From Mesorhizobium sp. (GTDB lineage: Bacteria > Pseudomonadota > Alphaproteobacteria > Rhizobiales > Rhizobiaceae): a stretch of DNA of 64,000 nucleotides. Position 1 is the first letter of the stretch; each line of letters starts with the position of its first letter. The stretch is taken from the NCBI GenBank assembly GCA_004963905.1, contig SUGL01000007.1, positions 62,001-126,000 on the forward strand. Direction: 5' to 3'. This document shows, piece after piece, positions 16,366 to 24,609 of this stretch. The position numbers and the translations under genes are program-made. Below the pieces are notes generated by a model. It was not told the origin of the DNA. It ran no database searches and saw only the letters and a program-made list of their open reading frames with translations.

Positions 16366-17847
16366 ATGGACAGCTTGCAGGAAACCAGGGTGATGGATGA
16401 AACGCTCGATCCGCCGGACTGGGCCGAGATGCAGACCCTGTCGCACCGGATCGTCGACGACGCCATCGGCTATCTCAAGGATGTGCGGGACCGGCCGGTG
16501 TGGCGCGAGATGCCGGCCGAGGTCCGCGCCTTCTTCTCGGCACCTTTGCCGCGCGAGCCTGCGTCCATCGCCGACGTCTACGGCGATGTTGCCCGCAACG
16601 TGATGGCTTATCCGATGGGCAACATTCATCCGCGCTTCTGGTCCTGGTTTATGGGCTCCAGCAATTTCACCGGCGCGCTCGGCGATTTCCTGGCGGCGAT
16701 CCAGGGCTCGAACCTCGGCGGCGGCAACCACGCCGCGGGCCTGATGGACAGCCAGGTGGTCGACTGGTGCAAGGAGATGGTCGGCTTTCCGGCCCAGGCC
16801 AGCGGCACGCTGGTCAGCGGCGGCTCGATGGCCAATATCATCGGGCTGACCGTGGCGCGCAACGTCAAGGCGGGCGTCGATGTGCGAGAGAGGGGCGTCG
16901 GCGCGATACCAAAGCCGTTGCGCTTCTATGCTTCGGACCAGGTCCATTCCTGCCATCGCAAGGCGATGGAAGCGCTCGGTCTCGGCAACCGGGCGCTGCA
17001 GCGCGTCTCGACCGACCGCGATCTGCGCATCGACGTCGATGCGCTCAAGACGGCCATCGCCGAAGACCGCGCGGCGGGTTTCAAGCCCGCTTGCATCATC
17101 GGCACCGCCGGAACCGTCAACACCGGTGCGATCGACGACCTGCAGGCGCTGGCCGCGCTGGCAGCCGAAGAGGACCTCTGGTTCCATGTCGACGGCTGCA
17201 TCGGCGCGCTGATCGCAATCGCACCTGAAAACAGATCACTCGTCGCCGGCATCGAGCAAGCGCATTCGATCGCGCTCGACCCGCACAAATGGCTGCATGC
17301 GCCGTTCGAAGCGGGCTGTGCTCTGGTTCGCGATCCTTCTGCCCACCGCAGCACCTTCGCGGTCACCCCGGAATATCTGGAATCGACGCCGCGCGGCCTC
17401 GCATCCGGGCCATGGCTGCACGACTACGGCCTGCAGACATCGCGCGGTTTTCGCGCGCTCAAGATCTGGATGGCGCTCAAGGAGCATGGAGTGGAGAAGT
17501 TCGGGCGCCTGATCGACCAGAACATCGCCCAGGCGGGCTATCTCACGCGCCTGATCGAAGCCGAGCCGACGCTCGAGCTGACGGCGCCGACCACCATCAA
17601 CATCGTCTGCTTCCGCCGTTGCCTGGAGGGCGCATCCGAGGAACGGCTCAAGGCATTCAACACCGAAATCATGCTCAGGCTGCAGGAAGAAGGCATCGCC
17701 GCCTTGTCCGATACCACCGTGCGCGGCCGTCACTGCCTGAGGGTCGCGATCACCAACCACCGCACGCGGCGCGACGATCTCGATCTCTTGATGCGCGAGA
17801 CGCTTCGCATCGGAAAGGAAATCGAGACTGCGGCGGTACCAGTTTGA
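16366..17847 (+). CDS. Pyridoxal-dependent (group II, aromatic-L-amino-acid type) decarboxylase
   Basis: Predicted 493 residues. The fold-type I PLP motifs are all present: TLVSGGSMANIIGL (cofactor phosphate), SCHRKAMEALG (ring-stacking histidine), FHVDGCIGAL (Asp to the pyridine nitrogen) and DPHKWLHAPFEAG with PLP lysine Lys308. It belongs to the aromatic-amino-acid/glutamate decarboxylase superfamily; the substrate cannot be fixed from motifs. gagggaggag lies just before the ATG at 16366, which excludes the much longer upstream frame overlapping cysK. Being downstream of cysK, it may act on a cysteine-derived or aromatic amino acid, but this is inference. Confidence 0.88.
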   Translation: MDSLQETRVMDETLDPPDWAEMQTLSHRIVDDAIGYLKDVRDRPVWREMPAEVRAFFSAPLPREPASIADVYGDVARNVMAYPMGNIHPRFWSWFMGSSNFTGALGDFLAAIQGSNLGGGNHAAGLMDSQVVDWCKEMVGFPAQASGTLVSGGSMANIIGLTVARNVKAGVDVRERGVGAIPKPLRFYASDQVHSCHRKAMEALGLGNRALQRVSTDRDLRIDVDALKTAIAEDRAAGFKPACIIGTAGTVNTGAIDDLQALAALAAEEDLWFHVDGCIGALIAIAPENRSLVAGIEQAHSIALDPHKWLHAPFEAGCALVRDPSAHRSTFAVTPEYLESTPRGLASGPWLHDYGLQTSRGFRALKIWMALKEHGVEKFGRLIDQNIAQAGYLTRLIEAEPTLELTAPTTINIVCFRRCLEGASEERLKAFNTEIMLRLQEEGIAALSDTTVRGRHCLRVAITNHRTRRDDLDLLMRETLRIGKEIETAAVPV

Positions 17848-17869
17848 GGGAGTGGCCTGGAGAAATATC

Positions 17870-18244
17870 TCAGCCGGCTGCCAGCGGCGCGCCCGGCAGA
17901 TAGAGCATGATCGGCCGGATCTCGTAGACAGCGGTGGGATTGACGCGCTTGAGGTCGCGCGCCACCGCTACCGCCTCGTCCTGGTTCGCGCAATCCAGCA
18001 CATAGAGGCCGAGCAACTGCTCCTTGGTCTCGGCAAAGGGACCGTCGATCACCATGCCGTCGCCCGGACCGCGCAGCGTGACGGCTTTCGCGGTCTCGCC
18101 CAGCCTTGCCGCCGGCCCCAGCTTGCCGGCGCGGGTCAGCCGGTCGTTGATCTCGAGCAGGTCTTTCATCAACGCCGCATCCTCCTCGGGCGTCCAGGAC
18201 TGGACGGTTTCTTCGACGTGATAGGCAAGGATCGCGTAGAACAT
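17870..18244 (-). CDS. YciI-like (DGPF domain) protein
   Basis: Predicted 124 residues. Shows the YCII/DGPF signature: MFYAILAYHVEE at the N-terminus, VIDGPFAETKEQLLGLYVLD in the middle, and RDLKRVNPTAVYEIRPI near the end, with an alternating beta-alpha dimeric ferredoxin-like fold. The family is often found with ECF sigma factors and is of uncertain enzymatic role; no sigma factor gene is adjacent here. It converges on the decarboxylase gene with a 22-base gap. Confidence 0.88.
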   Translation of the reverse strand: MFYAILAYHVEETVQSWTPEEDAALMKDLLEINDRLTRAGKLGPAARLGETAKAVTLRGPGDGMVIDGPFAETKEQLLGLYVLDCANQDEAVAVARDLKRVNPTAVYEIRPIMLYLPGAPLAAG

Positions 18245-18261
18245 GGTTCGGTTTTCCTCGT

Positions 18262-18390
18262 GCTTGACCCCGAAAATCGGAATCGATTTTTGCTTCGCCG
18301 GCCTTCTGTTCGGAAAGGATCATGCACCAAATTGAAGTGCTACAGCGTCCGCTGCGCGTCCAAGAGGACGCGCGGCGCTGTAGGGCGGGC
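18262..18390. repeat. Dispersed rhizobial intergenic repeat with hairpins
   Basis: Contains ccgaaaatcggaatcgattt and, at 18345-18381, gcgtccgctgcgcgtcc-aagaggacgcgcggcgct, an imperfect inverted repeat. The structure and surrounding words (atcatgcaccaaattgaagtgctacagcgtcc) are of a type common in Mesorhizobium intergenic regions. No gene is seen between 18245 and 18455. Confidence 0.55.
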
Positions 18391-18455
18391 CGCACTATCA
18401 CAAGGATGGCGCGGCTGATCCAGTCCCGGAGCCAACCGGAAAAGCGCCTGCTGAC

Positions 18456-19865
18456 TCAAGCTGCCAGCGGCAGGCGCAGCTCCGTCAGCAGGCCGCCGCC
18501 CGGATGGTTGGAAAGTTTGATCTCGCCGCCGGCGCTGCGAGCGATGTTGCGGGCAATGGTGAGGCCGAGGCCGAGGCCGCCGGTCTGGCGGTTGCGCGAC
18601 TGTTCGAGGCGCACGAAGGAGGCGAATACCTGATCCAGCTTGGCCTGCGGAATGCCGGGACCTTCGTCGCGGATGGTGAGGGTGACCGTGTTGCCCGACC
18701 GCCGCACGCCGATATGCGCCTTCTTGCCGTAGGTGACCGCGTTCTGGACGAGATTGGTGATGCAGCGGCGCAGCGCCACCGGACGCGCGATGCAGACCAG
18801 GCCGCGCGATGGCTTGGCGTCCTCGTCGAACGAAGCGCCTTCGAACGCGTCGGCAACCGACTCCACCAGCGACCAGAAATCGATCCGTTCGGCCTTTTCC
18901 TCCGTGACCTCGAATTTGGCGAAATCGATCACCGAGCTCGCGATGCTCTCGATGTCGGCAAGGTCATGCGCAAGGGCTTCGCGAGCCTGCGATTTGCGCA
19001 GCAGCTCGAGGCGCAGCCGCATTCGGGTCAGCGGCGTGCGCAGGTCATGCGCCAGTGCCGCGGCGAGATATTCGCGGTCCTCGACATAGTCGCGCAGGCG
19101 CATCTGCATGGCGTTGACCGCCTTCGCGGCGGCGCGAATCTCGCGGCTGCCGGTCTCGGCGATAGGCGGGCTTTTCAGGTCGTTGCCGATGCGGTTCACC
19201 GCGGTTTCCATCATGCGGTAAGGGGCCGTCAGCCGGCGCAGCGACCAGATCGACATCACGACGATCAGTCCCGCTATCAGCGAATAGAGCGGCAGGCTGT
19301 CCCAACTCAGGATCGGCCCTGCCGGCGTGATCGGCTCGGTGAAGTTCAGCCACTGGCCGTCGGAAAAGCGCAGCGACGCCGTCAGCTTGTCGCTCTGGGC
19401 AAAATCGGCGGCCAGCACCAGAAGATCGCGCTCGACCTGGCCGACGTCCTTGTTCATCACCTGGCCGTCCGGAGCATCGGCTTCCTGCGTTGCCGGGTCG
19501 CGCCGCACGCGCGCGTCGGTGATGCCGAACTTGGACAGGCGGCCGACCAGGATGTCCTCCAGCTCGGCAAGCTGGTCATCGCCGGCGATCGAGGAGGTGA
19601 CCGCGGGGGTGTCCGAAACGGTCAGCGCATAGGTGGAATTGAACAGACCGGACGCGGTCGCCTTGCGCCCCTCGGGCGTGGCGTCATGCATCAGCTGCAC
19701 CAGCGAATAGGCGCGGTCGTTCAGCCGGTAAAGGTCGACGATGTCGTTGGCGGCGGCGCGGTCGCGCGCAACGATATAGAGGGTCGCGACCTGGCTGATC
19801 ATCAGGCCGGCGATGACGATGAGCAGAACCCAGACGGGCAGGGTTTGCGGCAGGAAGCGTCTCAT
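18456..19865 (-). CDS. Two-component sensor histidine kinase
   Basis: Predicted 469 residues. Two membrane segments (VWVLLIVIAGLMISQVATLY near residue 20 and LYSLIAGLIVVMSIWSL near 200) bracket a periplasmic sensor region; a HAMP linker follows. The phospho-accepting histidine is His273 in AAALAHDLRTPLTRMRLRLE. The N box is NLVQNAVTYG, with G boxes DEGPGIPQ and GGLGLGLTIARNIA. The start at 19865 overlaps the response-regulator stop by four bases (ATGA), giving coupled translation; the longer in-frame extension is shadow sequence in the regulator gene. The stimulus is unknown. Confidence 0.92.
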   Translation of the reverse strand: MRRFLPQTLPVWVLLIVIAGLMISQVATLYIVARDRAAANDIVDLYRLNDRAYSLVQLMHDATPEGRKATASGLFNSTYALTVSDTPAVTSSIAGDDQLAELEDILVGRLSKFGITDARVRRDPATQEADAPDGQVMNKDVGQVERDLLVLAADFAQSDKLTASLRFSDGQWLNFTEPITPAGPILSWDSLPLYSLIAGLIVVMSIWSLRRLTAPYRMMETAVNRIGNDLKSPPIAETGSREIRAAAKAVNAMQMRLRDYVEDREYLAAALAHDLRTPLTRMRLRLELLRKSQAREALAHDLADIESIASSVIDFAKFEVTEEKAERIDFWSLVESVADAFEGASFDEDAKPSRGLVCIARPVALRRCITNLVQNAVTYGKKAHIGVRRSGNTVTLTIRDEGPGIPQAKLDQVFASFVRLEQSRNRQTGGLGLGLTIARNIARSAGGEIKLSNHPGGGLLTELRLPLAA

Positions 19866-20605
19866 TCGAAGGTCGTTTCGGGCAGAAACTGATAGCCGCC
19901 GCTGCGCACCGTCAGAATGAGCTTCGGCGTCTTCGGATCGTCCTCCATCTTGCGGCGCAGGCGGCTCACCAGGATGTCGACGCTGCGGTCGAAGCTGTAG
20001 CCGGTATCGCCGCCGGACAGCTCGATGAGCTGCTCGCGGGTGAGCACGCGCTGCGCGCTCTTGACGAAGGTCTGCAGCAGGTTGAACTCCGCCATCGTCA
20101 GCTCCACACGGACATCGTCGGGCGCCGTCAGCCGGCGGCGCGAGCAATCCATGGTCCAGCCGGCAAAATGGTAAATCTGCTTGCCGGCAGGCCGGCGCGG
20201 CTCGGCCGTGCCGTTGCGTCTCAGCACCGCCCGGATGCGGGCGAGCAACTCGCGCGGATCGAAGGGTTTGGGCACATAGTCGTCCGCGCCCATCTCGAGG
20301 CCGACGACGCGGTCCGTCGTCTCGGTCACGGCGGTCAGCATGATGATCGGTGTCGTGTAGTTGGCGCGGATCTCGCGGCAAAGCTCCAGCCCGCTTTTTC
20401 CCGGCAGCATCACGTCGAGAACGATGAGGTCGACCTGCGCGCGACGCAGGACCGCCTCCATCTCGGTGCCGTCGGCGGCGACCGTGGTGTGCAGTCCCCG
20501 CTTCTGGAAGAATTCCTGAAGCAGGTCCCGTATGCCCTTGTCGTCATCGACGATCAGTATGTGCGCGTCGGATTTCACGAGAACCCTGTCGTTTGCGTTT
20601 GCCAA
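19862..20605 (-). CDS. OmpR-family response regulator
   Basis: Predicted 247 residues. A receiver domain occupies residues ~14-128, with acidic pocket VDDDKG, phospho-acceptor Asp64 in IVLDVMLPGK, conserved Thr in IIMLTAVTE and Lys in DDYVPKPFDPREL. The C-terminal winged helix (~150-245) contains LTMAEFNLLQTF and SFDRSVDILVSRLRRKMEDD. Partner of the downstream histidine kinase, with which it shares a four-base overlap. Divergent from a small exported protein gene at 20817, a possible target. Confidence 0.93.
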   Translation of the reverse strand: MANANDRVLVKSDAHILIVDDDKGIRDLLQEFFQKRGLHTTVAADGTEMEAVLRRAQVDLIVLDVMLPGKSGLELCREIRANYTTPIIMLTAVTETTDRVVGLEMGADDYVPKPFDPRELLARIRAVLRRNGTAEPRRPAGKQIYHFAGWTMDCSRRRLTAPDDVRVELTMAEFNLLQTFVKSAQRVLTREQLIELSGGDTGYSFDRSVDILVSRLRRKMEDDPKTPKLILTVRSGGYQFLPETTFE

Positions 20606-20816
20606 GCCGTCCTTCGACGATCACCCACACGATAGAATTCGGGCCACATCTTGGCCAGTGGCGGCAGCGGCGGACGGGTTTGCCCTCCCAGAAACAATCC
20701 AGAAACAAAATTCTACAGTTGGGAAAAACTCGTGAAAAATTTCAAGGGCATAACCGGTGCCGTGGCGGTCAGGTCATCGGCTGCGACGCGAGTTTCCGGA
20801 GTAACGGACAAGACCA

Positions 20817-21119
20817 ATGCAGAGGTTCTGGATCAGCGTGATGGGTGCTTTGCTCAGCATGTCGCTCATCACAGCCGCAGCCGGTGCCTCCACTGCAAAG
20901 GTGGCGCCGCTGACCCGGACCGAGCGCTGCACCAATCTCAGCCGCCAAGTCGACGAAGCCCTCGAAACCCATGCCGCGGCAACGCAGGTCACCGCGGCGA
21001 AGGCACTTCAAAGAAAGGGAAACCGGTTCTGCGCCAACAAGAAGCAGGCACAGGGAATCCGGATGCTCGCGAATGCTTTGAAGCTGCTTGGAGTGACACC
21101 GGTCGACCCGGCTCAGTGA
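20817..21119 (+). CDS. Small exported protein of unknown function
   Basis: Predicted 100 residues. The N-terminus (MQRFWISVMGALLSMSLITA, cleavage likely after AAAGA) is a signal peptide. The mature ~77 residues are helical and basic with two cysteines (ERCTNL and NRFCANKK) that could form a disulfide in the periplasm. I recognise no family. It is divergent from the OmpR-type regulator gene (211-base gap) and 41 bases before another small exported protein on the same strand. Confidence 0.65.
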   Translation: MQRFWISVMGALLSMSLITAAAGASTAKVAPLTRTERCTNLSRQVDEALETHAAATQVTAAKALQRKGNRFCANKKQAQGIRMLANALKLLGVTPVDPAQ

Positions 21120-21160
21120 CGCTCACCTCCTCGACCCGCATGAAAAAAGGAAATGAAGCC

Positions 21161-21412
21161 ATGAAGAAGTCCCTCCTCTCCGCCCTCGGCCTCGCCGTTG
21201 CTCTCGCCTTCTCGATGCCGGCTCTCGGCAACGCCGCGGCCACGACGACCGCTGCTCCGGCTGCCACCACCACGACCGCTCCGGCTGCCACCGCCCCGGC
21301 GAAGACTGCTCCGAAGAAGGTTGCCGCCAAGAAGGCCTGCAAAGTGACCAAGACGCACAAGTGCCCGGTCAAGAAGGCCCCGATGAAGAAGACCACGGCG
21401 AAGAAGCCCTGA
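21161..21412 (+). CDS. Small Ala/Thr/Lys-rich exported protein
   Basis: Predicted 83 residues from the ATG at 21161, preceded by aaggaaatgaagcc. A signal peptide (MKKSLLSALGLAVALAFSMP, cleavage near LGNAAA) is followed by a low-complexity segment of TTTAAPAATTTTAPAAT type, then a lysine-rich tail with two cysteines (KKACKVTKTHKCPVKK). The basic C-terminus could bind cell-wall or nucleic acid polymers; nothing specific is recognised. It ends 29 bases before a terminator, so it is probably the end of a two-gene unit with the preceding 100-residue protein. Confidence 0.7.
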   Translation: MKKSLLSALGLAVALAFSMPALGNAAATTTAAPAATTTTAPAATAPAKTAPKKVAAKKACKVTKTHKCPVKKAPMKKTTAKKP

Positions 21413-21441
21413 TCCAGGCTTCGCACATCACCTTTTCAAAG

Positions 21442-21473
21442 CCGCTCCAGCCCGTTCGGCTGGGGCGGTTTTC
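21442..21473 (+). terminator. Rho-independent terminator
   Basis: ccgctccagc (21442-21451) pairs with gctggggcgg (21459-21468), one G-T wobble, loop ccgttcg, followed by tttt. Closes the unit of two small exported proteins. Confidence 0.85.
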
Positions 21474-21561
21474 TGGCGCCGAAGCCGAACACCGGCAAGC
21501 TTCCGCCGCGACAAGCTGATCCTTAACCCGATCGCAATGCCGGTGCTGTAGGACAATCCGC

Positions 21562-21891
21562 ATGAAGAAGCGGCTTTCGTCCCGAATGCGCTCGCTGACC
21601 CTCGGCGGCCTGGCTGCCACCGCGGCGGCAAGAGCGTTGATCATCCTCAAAGCCAGCCCAGTGCCGGACCCCGCCAGCGGCAGGACCGAGCCGGAACTTT
21701 TCGCGCCGGCGATCTCATCGAGCTTCGACTACATCACGCCGGCACAGAGCTGGATCCTGATCGTGCTGACTGGCGTAACGCTGATCGGTTTCGCCGCATG
21801 GATGGTCACCGCGTTCAAGGAACGCGGTTCCGACATGGACGATGGCGGCTCCGGCAGATCCCGCACGACGATGCGTCGGCAGGGCCGTTGA
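21562..21891 (+). CDS. Small single-span membrane protein, unknown
   Basis: Predicted 109 residues. There is a weak hydrophobic N-terminus, then one clear membrane segment (SWILIVLTGVTLIGFAAWMV, residues ~63-82), then a short polar tail with several arginines. tgtaggac lies nine bases before the ATG at 21562. I recognise no family, and coding status rests on the frame, the membrane segment and the ribosome site only. Confidence 0.45.
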   Translation: MKKRLSSRMRSLTLGGLAATAAARALIILKASPVPDPASGRTEPELFAPAISSSFDYITPAQSWILIVLTGVTLIGFAAWMVTAFKERGSDMDDGGSGRSRTTMRRQGR

Positions 21892-21967
21892 ACCGCAAAC
21901 AACGCTTTCCCACATAAGGCCGAGTGTCCGCTCGCCGCTACGGCGGGCAAATGGACGAAAGCTTTGC

Positions 21968-22011
21968 GCAATTCCAGACGGAAAACCGCTAAGCACTTTT
22001 CCTGGAATTGC
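21968..22011. repeat. Short palindromic intergenic repeat (GCAATTCCrG family), copy 1
   Basis: gcaattccag and ctggaattgc are perfectly inverted, with acggaaaaccgctaagcact between them. Related copies are at 34331-34373, 37185-37228 and 62532-62599. It ends 25 bases before clpS. Confidence 0.85.
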
Positions 22012-22036
22012 TTTGGTTCCCAACTGGCGGATTCCG

Positions 22037-22342
22037 ATGCCTGAAACTGTCCTCAAACCGCGTACCAAGACGCAGCCGAAAACCGAGCGGCCAAAGCTCT
22101 ACAAGGTCATCCTGGTCAATGACGATTTCACGCCGCGCGAGTTCGTGGTGACCGTGCTCAAGGGTGAATTCAAGCTCAGCGAGGATCAGGCGCATCGTGT
22201 GATGATCACGGCACACACTCGCGGCGTCTGCGTGGTCGCCGTCTTCACGCGCGACGTCGCCGAAACCAAGGCCGCGCGGGCAACCGATGCCGGCAAGGCC
22301 AAGGGCTACCCGCTGCTGTTCACGACCGAGCCGGAAGAGTAG
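22037..22342 (+). CDS. clpS2: ClpS2-type adaptor of the ClpAP protease
   Basis: Predicted 101 residues. Matches ClpS: PKLYKVILVNDDFTPREFVV carries the conserved NDD.TP..FV motif of the N-degron pocket, and RVMITAHTRGVCVVAVFTRD matches the second half of the pocket. ClpS delivers N-end-rule substrates to ClpA. The variant residues (FKLSEDQAHRV, VCVVAVFTRDVAETKAARAT) are those of the second rhizobial paralogue rather than the clpA-linked ClpS1; this subtype call is from memory. No clpA lies nearby. The ATG at 22037 was chosen over a longer frame through the repeat. Confidence 0.88.
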   Translation: MPETVLKPRTKTQPKTERPKLYKVILVNDDFTPREFVVTVLKGEFKLSEDQAHRVMITAHTRGVCVVAVFTRDVAETKAARATDAGKAKGYPLLFTTEPEE

Positions 22343-22356
22343 GGCGGCTCTCCTTC

Positions 22357-22511
22357 TTTCTCCCCTTGTGGGAGAAGGTGGATCGGCGCGCAGCGCCGAG
22401 ACGGATGAGGGGTGCTCCAGCCGGACGGCAGCTTACCCCTCACCCGGATTGCCATCCGATTTGCGAAGAGCAAATCGGGGCAATCCGACCTCTCCCACAA
22501 GGGGAGAGGTA
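22357..22511. repeat. Composite palindromic repeat element downstream of clpS2
   Basis: The outer words ctccccttgtgggag(aagg) at 22360 and ctctcccacaaggggagag at 22489 are inverted. Between them lie gatcggcgcgcagcgccgag, gatgaggggtgctc, and a second hairpin ccgatttgc-gaagagcaaatcgg. It belongs to the same family as 46771-46918. It separates converging genes. Confidence 0.8.
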
Positions 22512-22518
22512 AAAAGCT

Positions 22519-24606
22519 CTACCGTCCTTCGCGATACCACATCGAGCCGATCGCCAGGAGCAGCAGGCCGAGGCCTAGGAAGCCGCCGAACAGCGGCACC
22601 CGCGAAACGGCCTTGAGGGTGCTGTCGTCGGTGGTGCGGAGCCCGATCCAGTCGTCGCCCGATGCCGCGCCCGAGGAGCGGATCGGCACGATGGAAGGCA
22701 GCGCCACACCGCCGGCAAGGCTGCCAAGCATGGACGACGGCGCGAGCCGGCGCACACTGCCGCCGGTCGCATCCGCCGGCGCCTTCAGCCTGTCCTCCGT
22801 GGAAATGACGTCGGAGAACTCCGGCGCGTTGATCGGGCCGACATGGGCAAGCGCGGTGAGATCGCCATTGCCCACCTGATAGAGGCCGATCTCGCTGGTC
22901 TGCAGGCTGCCCGTGAAAATCCCCGGTTCGGATTTTTGCAGCTTCACCGTCATCGTCTTGCCGGAAGGCGTGATCACCTGGGCGGGGCCGGGATCGTCGC
23001 TCATCGTCTGGCGCCGGATCTCCAGCACCATGCCGCGACCGTCGGCGGTCAGCCGCTCTTCTTCCAGTTCGGGTTCCTTCATCAGCCAATGGGCGATGCG
23101 ACGATAGAGCTGGACATGCGGCCCGCCGCCTTCGAAGCCGCGCGCCCACAACCAGCCCTGGTCGGAAAGCAGCATGCCGACCCGGCCTTCGCCCTTGCGG
23201 TCGAGCACAAGCAGGGGCCGGTCGTCGGCCCCTTTCATGACCACCTCGCCCTCGGGATTCTTGACGCCGATGGTGCGGAACCAGCGGCTCCAGTGCGGCG
23301 GCTCGGTAGCGGAGCCATCGAGGCCGCGCGTTACGGGATGACGCTGGCCGAGATCGGTGAGACGCGGATAGAAGGCCTTGTCGACGACCTCGCCGCTGGG
23401 CATCGCCGGCAGGGCCGACATCAGCGGCGTACGGGCAATAGAGCTTTCGCCGGCATATTCGGGGCCGGCGGCGATCAGCAGCGCGCCGCCCTTTTCGACA
23501 TATTCGGAGATGTAGTCGTAATAGAGGATCGGCAGCACGTCGCGGTGCTGATAGCGGTCGAAGATGATCAGATCGAAATCCTTGATCTTCTCGACGAACA
23601 GCTCGCGCGTCGGGAAGGCGATCAGCGACAGCTCGTTGATCGGCGTGCCGTCCTGTTTTTCCGGCGGACGCAAAATGGTGAAGTGGACGAGGTCGACCGA
23701 CGCGTCGGATTTCAAAAGGTTGCGCCAGGTGCGCTCGCCGGCATGCGGCTCGCCGGAGACCAGCAGCACGCGCAGATGATCGCGAATGCCGTCGACCAGC
23801 GCGATGGCCCGGTTGTTGGCGTCCGTCAATTCGCCCGGCTCGTGATCGATTGAAAGCTGGACGATGTTGCGGCCGGCGTTGGGAATGGTGACCTCAAGCT
23901 TCATCGGCTGGCCGATGGTCGCGTGCTCGACCGAGGCCTGCTCGCCATTGACCGAGACCCGCACATCGACCGGGCCGCCCTGGCCTTCGGTCGAGATGAC
24001 CCGATAGGTCATGTCGAGCGGCTTGCCGACGAGACCGAAGCGCGGCGCGTTCTCGAAACGTATGCGGCGGTCCTTCTCATGCTCGTTGCCAGTGATCAGC
24101 GCATGCAGCGGCGCGTTGAAGTCCGGAGCGCCGGCCGGCGCGTCATGCACCTCGCCGTCGGTGATCATGATCGCGCCGCCGATGCGCGAGGGCGGCACGT
24201 CGCGGAAAGCGCTTTCCAGCGCGCTGAACAGCCTGGTTTCGGTGCGCTCGTCGGCTGCTTCGGACTTGCCGGCGTCGACCACGCGAACGTCGAATTGCTT
24301 GAAGCGGCCGAGACGCTCCTGAAGGCCGGCCAGCGCCTCGTCGGTCTGCTTGTTGCGGTCGCCGATGTCCTGGCTCTGGCTGCGGTCGACGATAACGGCA
24401 ACGACGCTCTTCAGCGCCTCGCGCTCCTCGTCGAGGAAAACGGGATTGAGCAGCGCAGCGCCCAGCGCGAGCAGGGCGATGAAGCGCAGGACCGAGCCGC
24501 GCTGGCGGAACCACAGGCCGGCGAGCGCGAGCAGCAAGAGCGGCACGACGACAAGCCCGAACAGCGGCCAGGAAACGAGCGGCTCGAAGGAGATCGACCA
24601 GTTCAT
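22519..24606 (-). CDS. Membrane protein of the MoxR/BatA operon, glutamine-amidotransferase-like fold
   Basis: Predicted 695 residues. Two N-terminal membrane segments (WPLFGLVVVPLLLLALAGLW and VLRFIALLALGAALLNPVF) and one at the C-terminus (LFGGFLGLGLLLLAIGSMWY) bracket a periplasmic region. This contains a von Willebrand-like stretch (SVVAVIVDRSQSQDIGDR, IGGAIMITDGEVHD) and a class-I glutamine-amidotransferase-like fold around HLRVLLVSGEPHAGERTW and IIFDRYQHRDVLP, without the catalytic Cys-His dyad that I can see. It is the last gene of the moxR-DUF58-DUF4159 operon, three bases after the DUF4159 gene. Such operons are linked to envelope stress and assembly; the exact role is unknown. Confidence 0.8.
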   Translation of the reverse strand: MNWSISFEPLVSWPLFGLVVVPLLLLALAGLWFRQRGSVLRFIALLALGAALLNPVFLDEEREALKSVVAVIVDRSQSQDIGDRNKQTDEALAGLQERLGRFKQFDVRVVDAGKSEAADERTETRLFSALESAFRDVPPSRIGGAIMITDGEVHDAPAGAPDFNAPLHALITGNEHEKDRRIRFENAPRFGLVGKPLDMTYRVISTEGQGGPVDVRVSVNGEQASVEHATIGQPMKLEVTIPNAGRNIVQLSIDHEPGELTDANNRAIALVDGIRDHLRVLLVSGEPHAGERTWRNLLKSDASVDLVHFTILRPPEKQDGTPINELSLIAFPTRELFVEKIKDFDLIIFDRYQHRDVLPILYYDYISEYVEKGGALLIAAGPEYAGESSIARTPLMSALPAMPSGEVVDKAFYPRLTDLGQRHPVTRGLDGSATEPPHWSRWFRTIGVKNPEGEVVMKGADDRPLLVLDRKGEGRVGMLLSDQGWLWARGFEGGGPHVQLYRRIAHWLMKEPELEEERLTADGRGMVLEIRRQTMSDDPGPAQVITPSGKTMTVKLQKSEPGIFTGSLQTSEIGLYQVGNGDLTALAHVGPINAPEFSDVISTEDRLKAPADATGGSVRRLAPSSMLGSLAGGVALPSIVPIRSSGAASGDDWIGLRTTDDSTLKAVSRVPLFGGFLGLGLLLLAIGSMWYREGR

Positions 24607-24609
24607 GAG

